Under the pieces are notes generated by a model that was given only the letters and a program-made list of their open reading frames with translations, searched no databases and was not told where the DNA came from. A stretch of DNA of 64,000 bases from an uncultured Clostridia bacterium (lineage in GTDB: Bacteria > Bacillota > Clostridia > Oscillospirales > Acutalibacteraceae), in contig CALEHY010000027.1 in the NCBI GenBank assembly GCA_937876375.1, forward strand, positions 1 to 64,000. Direction: 5' to 3'. The position numbers were made by a program, and so were the translations under genes. This document shows positions 5,397-14,502 of this stretch, in pieces. Position 1 is the stretch's first letter; every line of letters starts with the position of its first letter.

Positions 5397-8171
5397 ATGA
5401 AAAAGAAACTAACTGTTAACACCCTTGCACTCGGCAATCTAAAACAACGCCGTAAGCAATATACCATTATGATTATTGGTATTATTCTTGCAATGGTGTT
5501 ATCGTCAAGTATGGTTTTGCTTATGTTCAGCGCAAGCGAAACACAAACAGAAAATAATAAACATAGATATGGAACACAATTTGCTGCATATACCGTTGAT
5601 GTCATTAAAGAAGATGATTTTAAAACAGCAAAGGAAAGTGGATTATTGGCAGATTATGGCTATATGCATAATATCGGCTATGCATATAGTGATGAAAACG
5701 AAAAGTTTATGGGAGCAGCTGTCACCTGGATGGATGAAACTGCTGATAGAATGTACTATCTAACCTTGCTAGAGGGTAGAAAACCAACAGCAAAGAACGA
5801 AATTGCGATTGAGAAAAATGTCCTTAAAAAACTTGGCTATAAAGATAGCAAGATTGGTGACACAATTAAGCTAAAGCTTGATGTCGCTAATGGAACAGAA
5901 TTTGGCGAAACAGTGGATAAGGAATATACCATTATTGGCATTTATGACGATAGAAAAGAGTATGTTGGTGAAAGCTATTCTAATTTATCAAATGATGTTT
6001 ATGATAGTATTACATCCGGTATCTATGTTGCACCAAATACACCAGTTGAGCTTGGTGGCAAGGAATTGCTAATTGCTATGTTGCAGAGTGATGAGAATGC
6101 AAGATATTACAGCCAAATAGATGAACATACCTACAAGGGAGAGCTAGCAACCTTTACTTACTTTAATGAATTAACAGACGATTGCCTAGAGTCCCGTTAT
6201 AGTGGATATACTCATATCGTTAGTAGTGGTAGCCTAGATAACCTATTTAATGGTGGCGACCTGATGGCTATAGTCATATTTGTATTGATTTTTGCATCCT
6301 GCGTAGCTATCGTTAATGCGTTCAATACTAACCTAAAGGAACGCAAAAAGCAAATAGGTCTTCTTCGTGCAATAGGTACAACCAAGCGACAGATTATCAA
6401 TATTTTTGGTAGAGAGGCATTTATCATTAGCCTTATCGCAACACCTATTAGCGTTTTGATTTCGTATGGAATAGTTCGTGGTATTCTTGCGATAATTGGC
6501 AATGGATGTATTATGACTAATAGCATTTGGTCACTATTTGCATCTGCTATTGCTAATATTATCGTTGTTATGCTTGCTGCATTAGTACCACTCGTTGTTG
6601 CTACAAGGGTAACACCTATGCAGGCTATCAGAAATACTGATAGAAATAGAAAAGCAAAGAATATGAAAATCAAGTCAAAGACCAGCTTTGCGCCAGCTTC
6701 CCACCTTGCAAACAGGAGCATGAAATTCTACAAGGGTGGTGCAGTTGCCGTTAGTGTATTATTAACCATTACAATTTGCTTTTCTTGTGTAGCATTTTCC
6801 TATGTTACTCACGAAATGGAAAATGTTCGTGTTGCCCAGCACGATTATATTCTTGAGCATTTGTCAGGTTACGATGACGAGAATATTGATAACCATATGG
6901 GTATGACAGAGTCAGAAAGACAGGAAATTGTAGCAAAGCCATATGTTAAGAATACATTTGGAATGAAAGAGCTAAACTGTGTTGTGGAATTTGATGAAAT
7001 AGATGAATTCCTAAAGATTATGGACTATCAGAATTACGAATATTCTGGCGATTTTAATGTTGCTCGTAGCAATGATGAATTAAAGGAAAACTTAAATAGT
7101 AGTGACAAGGTAGGCTATGAGCGTGATAAGCGAGAGCTAAAAATCAAAAACGAAATGGTGAAAACCAAGGTCGTTGCTTATGACAAAGGCGATTTAAAGC
7201 AAATCGAAAAGCACCTAACAGAGGGCAAAATTGATTATGACAAGCTTGTATCTGGTGAGGAAGTCATCCTTGTATGTCCTCAAGAGGCAGAGCTAATTGC
7301 TAATGTGTCATACAGGATGTATGCTGTTCAAACCTTGTTTGACGAAAATGTTGGCAAGCACCCTGCTAAGTATGAGAGCATTATGAAAGCAGACAGCACA
7401 TTTAAGGTTGGTGATGAGTTAATTGTCGATATCCCATCATACAGCTATGATAAGGATGCTGATGTTTATGTTGTTAAATCCATTGATAAAAAGAAAGTCA
7501 GAGTTGGTGCTATCATCAGCCCTAATGGACTTGGATTTTACACTGCTGGTGTAACGGCTCCTAATTTTTCAATGCTAACAACTGTTGATGGAATGAATGC
7601 GTTTAGAACTAGTGTTCCATATACTGATCTATACTTTGATGTTAACGAAAAGGTCGACGATGAGCTGGATTTTCAAGTTAAAGAGGATATGTCCAAGTAT
7701 ACGGATAAATACCAAGGATATTTCCTTTCATCCTATGAAGAGGAAAATTGGCAGAACAGGCAAAATCAAAAATTATTGATTGCTCTTGTTGCAGTGGTTA
7801 TTATTGGCTTTGCTATTTGTATTAGCATTATCAATAACTCTATTTCTGCTCAAATTAGAGAGAATAAGAGAGTTATCGGCACACTCCGTGCAGTAGGTGC
7901 AGACCAAAAGGAATTATCAAAATCATATATCTACCAAATGCTTTCAATGTTCGGTTGGGGAACTGGTATCGGCTACGGCTTGTTTGTTGTGATACTGGGT
8001 GTAATTAGGCTGGTGACAATAAAAACTGGTGGCAATTATGATTTTGTATTCAATCCTTGGTTCACACTTGTGATGACTGTCATTGCATTCATCCTTTGTG
8101 CGCTTAATGTTGTATCAAAGGTTAAAAAAGAAATGAAAAACAGCATTGTTGAAAATATCAGAGAATTATAA
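5397..8171 (+). CDS. FtsX/MacB-family ABC permease, large two-module form
   Basis: A 924-residue permease. TM1 lies near residues 22-45, followed by a large extracellular region. A first FtsX core (about 285-420) contains the coupling sequence NTNLKERKKQIGLLRAIGTTKRQI. Another TM starts near 450, a second extracellular region spans about 475-785, and a second core carries NKRVIGTLRAVGADQKEL. The duplicated layout is usual for Firmicutes permeases paired with a LolD-type ATPase. It probably couples ATP hydrolysis to work on a surface substrate, possibly in defence against cell-envelope antimicrobials. Confidence 0.9.
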   Translation: MKKKLTVNTLALGNLKQRRKQYTIMIIGIILAMVLSSSMVLLMFSASETQTENNKHRYGTQFAAYTVDVIKEDDFKTAKESGLLADYGYMHNIGYAYSDENEKFMGAAVTWMDETADRMYYLTLLEGRKPTAKNEIAIEKNVLKKLGYKDSKIGDTIKLKLDVANGTEFGETVDKEYTIIGIYDDRKEYVGESYSNLSNDVYDSITSGIYVAPNTPVELGGKELLIAMLQSDENARYYSQIDEHTYKGELATFTYFNELTDDCLESRYSGYTHIVSSGSLDNLFNGGDLMAIVIFVLIFASCVAIVNAFNTNLKERKKQIGLLRAIGTTKRQIINIFGREAFIISLIATPISVLISYGIVRGILAIIGNGCIMTNSIWSLFASAIANIIVVMLAALVPLVVATRVTPMQAIRNTDRNRKAKNMKIKSKTSFAPASHLANRSMKFYKGGAVAVSVLLTITICFSCVAFSYVTHEMENVRVAQHDYILEHLSGYDDENIDNHMGMTESERQEIVAKPYVKNTFGMKELNCVVEFDEIDEFLKIMDYQNYEYSGDFNVARSNDELKENLNSSDKVGYERDKRELKIKNEMVKTKVVAYDKGDLKQIEKHLTEGKIDYDKLVSGEEVILVCPQEAELIANVSYRMYAVQTLFDENVGKHPAKYESIMKADSTFKVGDELIVDIPSYSYDKDADVYVVKSIDKKKVRVGAIISPNGLGFYTAGVTAPNFSMLTTVDGMNAFRTSVPYTDLYFDVNEKVDDELDFQVKEDMSKYTDKYQGYFLSSYEEENWQNRQNQKLLIALVAVVIIGFAICISIINNSISAQIRENKRVIGTLRAVGADQKELSKSYIYQMLSMFGWGTGIGYGLFVVILGVIRLVTIKTGGNYDFVFNPWFTLVMTVIAFILCALNVVSKVKKEMKNSIVENIREL

Positions 8172-8181
8172 AACCGATTTT

Positions 8182-8239
8182 GTAGGGGAGGGGCTTGCTC
8201 CTCCCATAATGTAGGGGCGAGCATTGCTCGTCCGTAATA
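8182..8239. repeat. Two tandem 29-bp palindromic units
   Basis: Units 8182-8210 and 8211-8239 both begin TGTAGGGG and each forms a hairpin (GGGAGGGGC..GCTCCTCCC-like and GGGGCGAGC..GCTCGTCC). No T-run follows, so they are not a standard terminator. They sit between the permease and the surface-protein gene and look like dispersed REP/BIME-type elements. Confidence 0.65.
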
Positions 8240-8251
8240 GAAAGGCGCAAT

Positions 8252-9184
8252 ATGAAAAAATTAATCACAATTATCCTTGCTGTGATTATGTGCTTCGGTT
8301 TCACTCTAACTGCCTATGCAGGTGGAGAGGAAAAGGAAACCACACAGGATGCATCAACTCCAAGATTAATGGTAACTGATTTTAAGGTTGATGGTGGTAG
8401 CCTAACACCTAACAAAAAATCAACCGTAACCATTACTCTAAAGAATTACAGCAAGACAAAATATATCAAAAATATCAAGCTATCAATTAGTGAGGATAGT
8501 GGCGATATCAAGCCTGTTGGTACAGGCAATAAGTTTGTTGATGTTATTTATGCTGGCTCGACTTACACTTGGGAGGTTGAGCTAACAGCATCAGCAACAG
8601 CTCAAATTGGCGAACACGCAATTACTATTTCAAGCGAGTATGAGGACAAATACTTTAACTCGTATTCAGGTAGTGATGTAGTTCGTGCAAATGTTAAGCA
8701 AAGCGTTGGCATTGATTATAGTGGCATTCAGCTACCTGTTAAGGTTTACCCTGAAGACACAACCACAATGGAAATTGCAATTATGAATACAGGCAAGAGC
8801 AATATCCGAAATTGCAAAATTGATTTTGATATCAATAACCTTGAAAGTGGTGGAACAACCTTTGTTGGCGAAATCGCAGCAGGCGAGCAAGGTCAAGCAT
8901 CAGCTAACCTACGAGTTGGCAAGGATCTTGGCGATACAGAGGGTACTGTAACCATTACCTATGAAGATGAGTTCGGCAAAAGCTATACCAAAAAGCAAAA
9001 GGTAGCAACAACAGTAGTTGAGCGACCAGTCGAGCCAGTAGAAGAAGAGGAAGAACAAGCAAAGTATCCACTATGGTGGGCATTCCTTCTCGGTGGCATC
9101 GCCCTCGGTGGAGCAATCGGCTCTGCAATTCCAATATCAATCTACAAGTCCAAGCAACGCAAAGAAGACGAAATGAGATTATAA
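8252..9184 (+). CDS. Secreted, membrane-anchored CARDB/NEW3-like protein
   Basis: A 310-residue protein with a signal peptide (MKKLITIILAVIMCFGF...AYAGG), two beta-rich Ig-like domains of the CARDB/COG1361 type (about 38-150 and 155-255; note LKNYSKTKYIKNIKLSI and MNTGKSNIRNCKIDF), an acidic linker and a C-terminal TM helix (about 275-297) with a basic tail. The domains would face outside. It follows the ABC operon and probably belongs to it, perhaps as an accessory ligand-binding or scaffold protein. The substrate is unknown. Confidence 0.75.
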   Translation: MKKLITIILAVIMCFGFTLTAYAGGEEKETTQDASTPRLMVTDFKVDGGSLTPNKKSTVTITLKNYSKTKYIKNIKLSISEDSGDIKPVGTGNKFVDVIYAGSTYTWEVELTASATAQIGEHAITISSEYEDKYFNSYSGSDVVRANVKQSVGIDYSGIQLPVKVYPEDTTTMEIAIMNTGKSNIRNCKIDFDINNLESGGTTFVGEIAAGEQGQASANLRVGKDLGDTEGTVTITYEDEFGKSYTKKQKVATTVVERPVEPVEEEEEQAKYPLWWAFLLGGIALGGAIGSAIPISIYKSKQRKEDEMRL

Positions 9185-9189
9185 CAACA

Positions 9190-9224
9190 AAGCCTATGAG
9201 CATCTACTCATAGGCTTATCTTTT
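9190..9224. terminator. Terminator between convergent genes
   Basis: Stem AAGCCTATGAG / CTCATAGGCTT followed by ATCTTTT. It ends the rightward operon and faces the leftward helicase-nuclease gene. Confidence 0.75.
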
Positions 9225-9257
9225 ACCAATTTTTGTTGCGTTTCGACATGACTCTGT

Positions 9258-10790
9258 TTAAACGCTAATTCCCATAAGGAATTCCTCAATTTTTGCTTGC
9301 ATATAGTCGCATGGCTCACGTCCATCTTGTTTGATTTCAAGCATATTGATTAAGTCAATATCGGTTAAATCGATTATTAGTTTGTTTCTCTCTTTAAGTA
9401 TTCCCTCAGATGCCTTGCTTGCACTATCGCTAAAACCAACTCTAGAAATAATGAATGCAACATTTCTTAATGCTGGGTTGAATAAATATTTATCTGTTAT
9501 GTATATTAAATTCTGTCCCAGTTTATCTTTGTAATTTTTAAATTCAAAAACAACAAAATGTGTGTTATAATGATATTTTAAAAATTTCCAAAAATCATTT
9601 GTGCCTTTTAAACTGCATATTAAATCCATTCTAAACATTTCATCCTGTGTTTTATGTTGGGCTGAGGACTTATTAAATTCTTGTTTGAAAAGGCAGTTAA
9701 TTATATCAGTGCAAATATTCTCATACTCTATTGAAGTCTTATTTTCACGACCTGTTTGGCATTTCCTTAATCTTTCAATTAGTCTTTCTTCTTCGCTTTC
9801 AGATTTATCGTCGATAATAGGTGTGGTTGGCAGTTGTTCAGTATTTACATGTTTTTTAGTTGACAAAAATGTAATAGGAACAGGTTTAACATCGTTTATG
9901 TTGTAAGGAATGACCTGTACTAATAAATCGTATAAATCATTGCATTCTAAGCATAAATGAATGATGTTATGAATGTCCCAAATCTCAATACCATATTCTC
10001 TGTATATATCTGCTTTATGCTTATTTGGTACTGATGCTAAAATTATCAGTACGAATTTTGATTCATTGTATTCTGTTAGATATTGTTCGGATCTTGCAAT
10101 GTTATCAATAGCTCTGTTTACGACAGCAGGTGTGACTCCATTATTACGATAAGTTTTTATTTCAAAATAGTATTTTATATTATTTTTTATCGCCGTAGCA
10201 TCAAATTTAAACGCTAATTTGTCATTTTCGTATGAAATTATATTATAGTTGTTATTTTTTAGCATTGGTATAATGAGGCTATCAATAATAGCTCGTTCAT
10301 TAATTCCATAAAAATCTGAATATCCAATTTCGAATATAACAGGAAAATCTATGCTACTAATAGGACGACTTGAAACGGTAAGAATATATTTGTTGTATGA
10401 ATCGTTTAGCTTCCTAAGAACCGTTTTAGGGAAGACATCTGCCTCAAAACATATTACTAAATCATATGAAATGTCCTTATAAGCTTGGGCTCTGTATTCG
10501 CTTATGGTTATAGGCAATAGATTGTATATAAATATTTTTGGATCGAATTCATCCTTAGAATTGAAGTCCGCAATTGCACTTAAAAATTGTTGTTTTGATT
10601 CTAAACGGTCAAATATGCAAGCGATTCTTATGTTTTTGTTTTCTTTAATGAGAGCATTAATAGCAGATATTATGATGACAGTTTTTCCAGCACCAGCAGG
10701 TATAGCTAACTGTCCGAATTTGCTATCGCTATGACACATTTTTAGTATTCTATCAACTGCTTCTTGTTGATATGCTCTTAATGCAAACAT
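9258..10790 (-). CDS. Half-helicase fused to two PD-(D/E)XK nuclease domains, putative defence nuclease
   Basis: A 510-residue protein. AAGGAG seven bases upstream fixes the ATG at 10790, not the longer frame. Residues 1-150 are one RecA-like SF2 domain: LRAYQQEAVDRIL, Walker A AGAGKT (K36), motif II VICFEAD and a motif-III-like TVSSRP. The second RecA domain with motifs IV-VI is missing. Two Mrr-type nuclease folds follow: D197..E210-I-K212 (YYFEIKTY) with a later IEIWDIHNII, and E357, D389..E416-F-K418 (VVFEFKNY) with a closing LIIDLTDIDL. It stands alone, has its own promoter and is AT-rich. No methyltransferase is nearby. I infer DNA-targeting immunity; no named system matches from memory. 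Confidence 0.75.
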   Translation of the reverse strand: MFALRAYQQEAVDRILKMCHSDSKFGQLAIPAGAGKTVIIISAINALIKENKNIRIACIFDRLESKQQFLSAIADFNSKDEFDPKIFIYNLLPITISEYRAQAYKDISYDLVICFEADVFPKTVLRKLNDSYNKYILTVSSRPISSIDFPVIFEIGYSDFYGINERAIIDSLIIPMLKNNNYNIISYENDKLAFKFDATAIKNNIKYYFEIKTYRNNGVTPAVVNRAIDNIARSEQYLTEYNESKFVLIILASVPNKHKADIYREYGIEIWDIHNIIHLCLECNDLYDLLVQVIPYNINDVKPVPITFLSTKKHVNTEQLPTTPIIDDKSESEEERLIERLRKCQTGRENKTSIEYENICTDIINCLFKQEFNKSSAQHKTQDEMFRMDLICSLKGTNDFWKFLKYHYNTHFVVFEFKNYKDKLGQNLIYITDKYLFNPALRNVAFIISRVGFSDSASKASEGILKERNKLIIDLTDIDLINMLEIKQDGREPCDYMQAKIEEFLMGISV

Positions 10791-10816
10791 AAAACCACTC
10801 CTTACTAGTATAATTA

Positions 10817-10846
10817 AATATATCATTTTTTGTAAGAATATGTCAA
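10817..10846 (-). promoter_or_regulatory. Promoter of the helicase-nuclease gene
   Basis: Minus strand: TTGACA (10846-10841), 18-bp spacer, TATATT (10822-10817), 27 bp before the start codon. Confidence 0.6.
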
Positions 10847-11054
10847 TGTTTCTGTTATACATAAAAAGTAAACATTAACTCAATGCTAAAAGTATTGAAC
10901 ATTTGGCTTGAATATGCTAATATATTGATGTATTCTATGGATAGTATAGACGAAAATGAAACTGATTTATTTTGTGATACTGTTTTGATACTATAAATTT
11001 TAGTACCTACTAATATTGCATAGAAACAGCAGAAATTTGAATTATAAAAAGATT

Positions 11055-11082
11055 ATATACTAAACAAAAATGTTTAGTATAT
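11055..11082. repeat. Perfect 12-bp inverted repeat in a 450-bp gene-free gap
   Basis: ATATACTAAACA, four A, TGTTTAGTATAT. The gap 10791-11242 otherwise holds the leftward promoter, a terminator at 11126-11153 and AT-rich sequence with no frame of note. The repeat could be an operator or the stem of a small transcript ending at that terminator. Confidence 0.6.
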
Positions 11083-11125
11083 GTATGAATTAAAAGAGTG
11101 GGAATAATATAGTGTATAAAATTAG

Positions 11126-11153
11126 AAGGTAGCAGATTTTTTGCTACCTTTTT
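11126..11153 (+). terminator. Orphan intrinsic terminator
   Basis: Stem AAGGTAGCA / TGCTACCTT then TTTT on the plus strand. No rightward gene ends before it in this gap, which hints at an unrecognised small transcript. Confidence 0.65.
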
Positions 11154-11242
11154 GGTTATGGCTTTTTCACAAATATAATGATTTGTAATATTGATAGTAT
11201 TGTGATATTATAGGCGTAGAAAATTTGATTTTAGGAGCTAAT

Positions 11243-11758
11243 ATGACTTTTGCGACAATTAATGATTTGGACGAAATATTACAGTTTTATATTGAGGTTA
11301 TTGATGCTGTTAATAAATCAACGGTTAAGCTGGGTTGGAATATTGATATGTACCCAAATAGAGAGTTCGTTGAAACAGCAATTTTAAATGGTGAAATGTG
11401 TATTAACAGGTCAGGAGACAGAATCATCGCTTGTGGCGTTGTTAACCACAATGTTAATGATGAATATGATTTAATCGACTGGAAAATCAAAAGCCCAAAG
11501 GATAAAATAGCTACCATTCACGCTCTTGCGACTCACCCTAGCTATCGTGGTGGAGAGCAGAGCAAAAGGCTGTTGATAGATATTGAGAATTATTGCCGAG
11601 AGGCAGGCGATATTGCTATTCATCTAGACGTAATCGATACAAACATACCTGCATACAAGCTTTACACACGAAATGGCTATAATATGATAAAGCAAATCGA
11701 AATGTATTATGAGGTTGTTGGCACAAGAGAATTCTGGATGCTTGAAAAGTTATTATAA
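11243..11758 (+). CDS. GNAT-family N-acetyltransferase
   Basis: A 171-residue protein; TAGGAG six bases upstream supports the ATG at 11243. The core is canonical: IHALATHPSYRGGEQSKRLL is the acetyl-CoA binding motif A (R..G), and AYKLYTRNGY is the usual closing motif B. The N-terminus (INDLDEILQFYIEVI) is the standard first strand-helix. It acetylates an amine, substrate unknown. The gene is a single unit between terminators. Confidence 0.88.
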   Translation: MTFATINDLDEILQFYIEVIDAVNKSTVKLGWNIDMYPNREFVETAILNGEMCINRSGDRIIACGVVNHNVNDEYDLIDWKIKSPKDKIATIHALATHPSYRGGEQSKRLLIDIENYCREAGDIAIHLDVIDTNIPAYKLYTRNGYNMIKQIEMYYEVVGTREFWMLEKLL

Positions 11759-11762
11759 ATTA

Positions 11763-11792
11763 AAAAGGCACTCTTTTTAAAGAGTGCCTTTT
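11763..11792. terminator. Bidirectional terminator
   Basis: Stem AAAAGGCACTCTTT / AAAGAGTGCCTTTT serves both the GNAT gene (plus) and yhgE (minus). Confidence 0.85.
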
Positions 11793-11811
11793 ATTTAGGT
11801 GGTGAATATTT

Positions 11812-13944
11812 TTATAGTATTCCAGTTTCTTCGATACGCTTGTTGAAGAATTTGATTGGGTTTTTGAACAGCCATCTAACGAATGTTCCTAAGAATATTG
11901 CTATTACGCCATATGCTGCAAGTTTTAGTAAATCCATCCAGTAGTCACCAGCGTATGTGCCACAGACACATTCTCTCATTGCGTTGATAACAAAGGTGAA
12001 TGGTGTGTATGGATAGATTGCTCTGAATAATGTTGGTGTGACATGTATTGGGAATGTACCACCAGAGCCACCTAGCTGTAACACAAGCATAATTACTGCA
12101 ACAGCCTTGCCCATATCACCGAATGCAACTACTAACGAGTAGATGAACATTGAGAATATCAATCCTGCAAATACACCAGAAAGAATGAATTTGAACGGAT
12201 GGAAGCATTGAATCCTTAAGAAACATAGGTCGCCCACGCATATGATGAGGGATTGAATTATTGCAAATAATGAAAATAGCAGTCCTCGACCAGCATATTC
12301 CTGGAATGGCTTTACATTTCCAAGTTCTTTCTTTTTCTTAACATTTGTTTTGAACACAGCGACTAGGATGATAGAGCCTACCCAAATAGCAAGCGTGCTA
12401 TAGAATGGTGCCATTGCTGTGCCATAGTTCTCGATTGCATACACCTTTTCGGTGTCAATCTGCACTGGACAAGCAAGGAATTCGCCAATATCCTCATTGC
12501 TACCAGAGGTCAAATTCACTATTGTGTTGATGACTTCGCTTTCGGACAGGGAGCTAATTTTATCTGTTAAATCCGTCAAATCCTTTTCACAGCTGTCCAG
12601 CAATTCTGTTAGTGATGATGACATATTTTTGCTAGCACTGAGTGAGCTGTTGAGTGTGGATGCAAGCGTTTTCATTGTTGGCGCTTGGGTGTCAATCTTT
12701 GTGATGATATTCGACAAATCAGATAGAACAGTTAGTAGTGAGGTCACCATTGACTCAAGCTTTGGCTTGACATTCTTGTTGTAGTCGCTTGTTACTGTTT
12801 TGATTGATTTTGAAATTTCATCGATTGTTGCAGCTATGCTAGAGGCATATTGCTTTGGATTGTCACTATTCATCGCTTTGTTGATGACTGATAGTGTTGA
12901 TTTTAGCTTTGTGTTAATGCTTTCAAGTTTTGTGATAGCGTTATCAAACGCTGAAATATCAGATGGCAAGGATTCTTTGATAGAATTAAGTGTTTCTGTT
13001 AATGAGTCTAGCTTGGTGCTGACCTCGTTAATGGTTGTGTACGCCTTGCCTAGCTCGGTCTTTACCTCTGTGTTTGTTGAGCCACCAACAGCAGTAATCG
13101 TTTTTGACAGCTCGTCTAATGACGCTGATGCCTCGTTTAGCACCACGTCAACTGAGCTAGTGATTGATGATACAGATGCAGAAGTAATTTTAACTACGTC
13201 CTGAGTGTCCTTGACTACGGTGTCTGCATTTTTCAGCACCTCTTGAAGATTGTCGTTTGATAGCGATTTGCCAAGATCGTTTGTAAGCTTCATTACGTCA
13301 TCAAATCCGTCTAGCGTCTTTCTGACAGCATTAACGGTTGATTTTGCTTCTGTCAGCTGTTTAACTAGAGTGTTGAGCATTGCATCATTATTTTCACCAG
13401 TGACCTCACCAACTACGGTGCCTAGCACCTTTTCGGATATGCCGACAACAGTTTGCACGAAGCTTTCGTTAACCTCTGTTTGCACTGTTTCGACCACCTT
13501 GTCGGTGATTTTTGTTGCGATAGCGTTTTTCTTCTCGTTGGCATAGTAGGTGATTTTTGGCTGATGGTAGTCAGAGGTTATGATAGATGCAAGATTTTTG
13601 CTAAAATCCTTTGGCACCTCGATAGCAGCGTAGTATTCGCTAGCCATAACCCCATCCATACCAGTCTTTTTGTCGACAAATTGCCAGTCAATAGCGTCAT
13701 TTGCCTTTAGGTTAGACTCTATTTGTTCACCGACATTGATGCTGATATCCTTGTATGTACAGCCCTCATCCTCTATGATAACAGCAACCTGCATATTGCC
13801 AGTGCTACCATATGGGTCCCAGTTTGCGTATATGTTTATCCAAGCGTATAGCGATGGCAAAACAGCCACACCAACAGCAAGAATAATTGCCATAGAGTTT
13901 GTGAATATCTTTTTTAAATCTCGTTTGAATATCTTAAAAATCAT
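11812..13944 (-). CDS. YhgE/Pip-family membrane protein (ABC-2 permease-like)
   Basis: A 710-residue protein; GAGGAG upstream favours the ATG at 13944. TM1 (about 15-35, AIILAVGVAVLPSLYAWINIYANWDPYG) carries the typical Pip N-terminal motif. A long extracellular region (about 40-500) is helical and rich in S, T, K and D, with coiled-coil character, and at least five TM helices close the protein. The family includes the Lactococcus phage infection protein Pip and Bacillus YhgE; newer members act in type VII-like secretion or as ABC-2-type exporters. A 55-bp stretch near its 3' end (11897-11951) is repeated at the window start, but this copy is intact. Confidence 0.88.
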   Translation of the reverse strand: MIFKIFKRDLKKIFTNSMAIILAVGVAVLPSLYAWINIYANWDPYGSTGNMQVAVIIEDEGCTYKDISINVGEQIESNLKANDAIDWQFVDKKTGMDGVMASEYYAAIEVPKDFSKNLASIITSDYHQPKITYYANEKKNAIATKITDKVVETVQTEVNESFVQTVVGISEKVLGTVVGEVTGENNDAMLNTLVKQLTEAKSTVNAVRKTLDGFDDVMKLTNDLGKSLSNDNLQEVLKNADTVVKDTQDVVKITSASVSSITSSVDVVLNEASASLDELSKTITAVGGSTNTEVKTELGKAYTTINEVSTKLDSLTETLNSIKESLPSDISAFDNAITKLESINTKLKSTLSVINKAMNSDNPKQYASSIAATIDEISKSIKTVTSDYNKNVKPKLESMVTSLLTVLSDLSNIITKIDTQAPTMKTLASTLNSSLSASKNMSSSLTELLDSCEKDLTDLTDKISSLSESEVINTIVNLTSGSNEDIGEFLACPVQIDTEKVYAIENYGTAMAPFYSTLAIWVGSIILVAVFKTNVKKKKELGNVKPFQEYAGRGLLFSLFAIIQSLIICVGDLCFLRIQCFHPFKFILSGVFAGLIFSMFIYSLVVAFGDMGKAVAVIMLVLQLGGSGGTFPIHVTPTLFRAIYPYTPFTFVINAMRECVCGTYAGDYWMDLLKLAAYGVIAIFLGTFVRWLFKNPIKFFNKRIEETGIL
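11897..11951. repeat. 55-bp direct repeat, second copy (inside yhgE)
   Basis: Identical to 1-55. It lies inside an uninterrupted reading frame, so this is the parental copy. Confidence 0.95.
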
Positions 13945-13949
13945 ATTTA

Positions 13950-14342
13950 TCACTCCTCATCCTCTTCGTCGACTATCAAATCATCACGCTCGATAAATAT
14001 GTCGTATTTGCCATAATCGAGCTGGTCATCATCATTCAAAAATGGTATAACCTTGTCATCAATCAAGTATTTTACATAGTCTAAAATTAAAAACAGGAAT
14101 ACATTAAAGAATATAATCATTATCCACTGTATTAGCCATGCCATTATGTCACCAGTTTTGCTACCTAGTAGGCAGGCGACTATGGTGAATAACACAAATA
14201 ATACAGCTACCACTACTTTTGCAATCTTCAGATATTTACAGCCTCTGGTGTATTGCTCGATTAGTTTTTTTCGTATAAATTCATATTTTATTGCAAGCTT
14301 TTGGTCGTGAGTTAGCTCTTCGTTTTGCTTGTTTTCGTCCAT
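13950..14342 (-). CDS. Small membrane protein upstream of yhgE
   Basis: A 130-residue protein of no family I recognise. A charged N-terminus (about 1-40) precedes two hydrophobic helices (about 43-62 and 68-92) and a very acidic C-terminal tail (DDLIVDEEDEE). It ends five bases before the yhgE start, so the two are one operon. It may be an assembly partner or regulator of the Pip protein. Confidence 0.7.
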   Translation of the reverse strand: MDENKQNEELTHDQKLAIKYEFIRKKLIEQYTRGCKYLKIAKVVVAVLFVLFTIVACLLGSKTGDIMAWLIQWIMIIFFNVFLFLILDYVKYLIDDKVIPFLNDDDQLDYGKYDIFIERDDLIVDEEDEE

Positions 14343-14502
14343 ATTTAACCCTTCTTTTTATACAAGTGTATAAATATTATAGCTCTTATAATTGCCAAGT
14401 CAATAAACAGGTTTTAAAATTTATAGTAATTTGGGGTGATTTGTATAGAATTTTGCATTAAAATTTGCTATAATATTGATGAAATAAATATTGGAGAATT
14501 AT

